A stretch of 64,000 bases of DNA from the NCBI RefSeq assembly GCF_009649785.1, contig NZ_WJOK01000016.1, positions 1-64,000 on the forward strand, in the 5' to 3' direction. Below are positions 62,963-64,000 of the stretch, piece by piece; position 1 is the stretch's first letter; the number at the start of each line of letters is the position of its first letter. This DNA is from Agrobacterium tumefaciens (lineage in GTDB: Bacteria; Pseudomonadota; Alphaproteobacteria; Rhizobiales; Rhizobiaceae). Made by a program: the position numbers and the translations under genes. The notes beneath the pieces are model-generated. The model searched no databases and was not told the DNA's origin. It was given only the letters and a program-made list of their open reading frames with translations.

Positions 62963-63021
62963 TTGACACCCAAAATCGCCGTAGCTACTGTACCAATCAG
63001 TCAAGAGTTGACCAATAAGTA
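62963..63021 (+). promoter_or_regulatory. Promoter with TetR-type inverted repeat before the NTF2-like gene
   Basis: TTGACA (62963-62968), a 17-base spacer and TACTGT (62986-62991) form a good promoter. Directly after it, TACCAATCAGTCAA and TTGACCAATAAGTA (62991-63004 and 63008-63021) are imperfect inverted copies (TAC..AT..GTCAA). The TetR gene at 63519 is the obvious candidate regulator. The rest of 62347-62962 contains no gene I can support. Confidence 0.6.
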
Positions 63022-63051
63022 CACAGAGACGGTTTGCAAAGGAAAATCAAC

Positions 63052-63516
63052 ATGTCACGTCCTCCTCTCCCCCCTTTCACCCGCGAAACTGCTATCGAAA
63101 AGGTCCGTTTGGCCGAAGACGGCTGGAACAGCCGTGACGCCGCCAAGGTTGCTTTGGCCTACACACTGGACACCCGCTGGCGGAACCGCGTTGAATTCGC
63201 CACCAACCGCGAAGAAGCCCAGGCATTTCTGACACGCAAGTGGAACAAGGAGCATGAATACCGCCTTATCAAGGAGCTCTGGGCTTTCACCGGCAACCGC
63301 ATCGCTGTACGCTACGCCTACGAATATCGCGATGATAATGGTCAATGGTTCCGTGCCTATGGTAACGAGAACTGGGAATTCGCAGAGGACGGCTTGATGG
63401 CGCACCGGCACGCATGCATCAACGAAATGCCGATTGCTGAAGGCGATCGCTTGTTCCATTGGCCGCTCGGCCGTCGTCCGGACGACCACGCTAGCCTCAG
63501 TGATCTGGGCCTCTGA
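63052..63516 (+). CDS. NTF2-like (SnoaL/DUF1348) protein
   Basis: A 154-residue protein starting at ATG 63052 with AAAGGA upstream. Cone-fold pattern: [20 protein letters not shown], then [38 protein letters not shown] and the final [22 protein letters not shown]1348 proteins are small dimeric enzymes or binding proteins of unknown role. It is 2 bases from the TetR gene and co-transcribed. Confidence 0.8.
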   Translation: MSRPPLPPFTRETAIEKVRLAEDGWNSRDAAKVALAYTLDTRWRNRVEFATNREEAQAFLTRKWNKEHEYRLIKELWAFTGNRIAVRYAYEYRDDNGQWFRAYGNENWEFAEDGLMAHRHACINEMPIAEGDRLFHWPLGRRPDDHASLSDLGL

Positions 63517-63518
63517 TC

Positions 63519-64000
63519 ATGGCCCGCATGGTCGCTGAAAGATCCGACGCCGTCGCCTCCGTGGCCGAAGTTTTTCGCGAGCATGGATACGAAGGAGCGA
63601 GCCTTGCCTTGATCGGCAAGGCCACCGGTCTTGGCAAGGGCAGCCTCTACCACTTCTTCCCGAATGGGAAGGAGGAAATGGTCCAGGCTGTGCTCGTCGA
63701 AATCGAGCAATGGTTTGAAAATTCCGTCTATTCTCCCCTGCGAGACGGAGACGATGCCGATGCCGCGATCACGGCGATGCTCGATGAAACCGCGAAATAC
63801 TTCAGGTCGGGCAGGCGCGTCTGTCTCGTCGGCGCTTTGGCTGTTACCAACACCCGAGACCTATTCGCCCAAGCCATCCGAGGTTACTTCGTCGCCTGGG
63901 TGGACGCTCTGCAGGCAGCGCTCGTCCGGCAGGGCCGCGACGCTGAGCGGGCGCGCATCCTCTCGGAAGACGCCGTTCTCTCTATCCAGGGCGCGATCGT
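63519..64000 (+). CDS. TetR-family regulator, 3' end cut by window edge
   Basis: From ATG 63519 the frame stays open to the window end (160 residues). The HTH is VFREHGYEGASLALIGKATG, then LGKGSLYHFFPNGKEEMVQA. The ligand domain contains a Cys in GRRVCLVGALAV. It shares an operon with the NTF2-like protein and probably binds the inverted repeat at 62991-63021. Confidence 0.82.
   Translation, partial: MARMVAERSDAVASVAEVFREHGYEGASLALIGKATGLGKGSLYHFFPNGKEEMVQAVLVEIEQWFENSVYSPLRDGDDADAAITAMLDETAKYFRSGRRVCLVGALAVTNTRDLFAQAIRGYFVAWVDALQAALVRQGRDAERARILSEDAVLSIQGAI

Noticed and set aside
62680..63232. Small open frames on both strands (62680-62973 minus, 62807-63232 plus)
   Set aside because: No motif or ribosome-binding site; the plus frame runs through the promoter and into the NTF2-like gene out of frame.

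Overview
The window looks like accessory DNA of a Rhizobiaceae-type alphaproteobacterium (Rhizobium/Agrobacterium/Neorhizobium group). The reasons are a GC-rich coding style, ABC sugar-uptake operons with LacI regulators, many short-chain dehydrogenases each beside its own regulator, and a scatter of toxin-antitoxin genes and decayed genes. No rRNA, tRNA, CRISPR array, integrase or replication origin was found. Names are based on motifs and remembered families; no database search was run.

Layout. (1) 1-4225, minus strand: a His-Xaa-Ser (hxs) radical-SAM peptide-modification operon, in the order secreted unknown protein, hxsD, hxsB, hxsC, hxsA. hxsA runs off the left edge, and its HxS repeats are readable. 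(2) 4496-5527: a HEPN-like protein and the remains of an IS110-family transposase. (3) 5528-14513: a carbohydrate locus with a GH38-like protein, a LacI regulator, a complete ABC importer and a PHP-domain hydrolase, with two matching LacI-type operators. (4) 14514-17913: a decayed fragment, a type IV AbiE pair whose toxin gene has an in-frame amber stop, and a nucleotidyltransferase-HEPN fusion. (5) 18116-26311: hydrolase, SDRs, an MFS pump with a TetR regulator, an amino-acid racemase, and HxlR and AraC regulators. (6) 26344-30725: a TetR-controlled envelope redox module (periplasmic protein, cytochrome b, Tat/lipobox molybdopterin oxidoreductase, membrane protein, chorismate mutase). (7) 30793-36302: LysR, SDR, hydrolases, VOC protein, L,D-transpeptidase and RidA.

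(8) 36349-36900 is a broken duplicate of the parDE module at 52783-53330: parD is decapitated but the ParE protein is identical. (9) 37051-45336: aldo/keto reductase, NmrA-like protein, serine hydrolase, LysR, HxlR, YciI, two SDRs and a frameshifted F420-reductase-like pseudogene. (10) 45583-47140: hipBA. (11) 47217-50970: LacI, a DapA-family aldolase and an MFS transporter under a perfect palindromic operator. (12) 51261-53330: a Fic gene with a stop at codon 4, then intact parDE. (13) 53468-61635: a complete Nit1C-type nitrilase cluster (nitB-nitH in order) with an added C-terminal Pnap_2097/LnmK-like gene, divergent from a MocR-type regulator. (14) 61924-64000: a VOC protein, then an NTF2-like protein and a TetR regulator under one inverted-repeat operator.

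The strongest leads for new biology are the hxs operon with its secreted companion gene, and the Nit1C operon with its extra acyl-processing gene and PLP-binding regulator. A second theme is repeated loss of function in toxin genes (abiEii amber, fic ochre, parD truncation) within one region.
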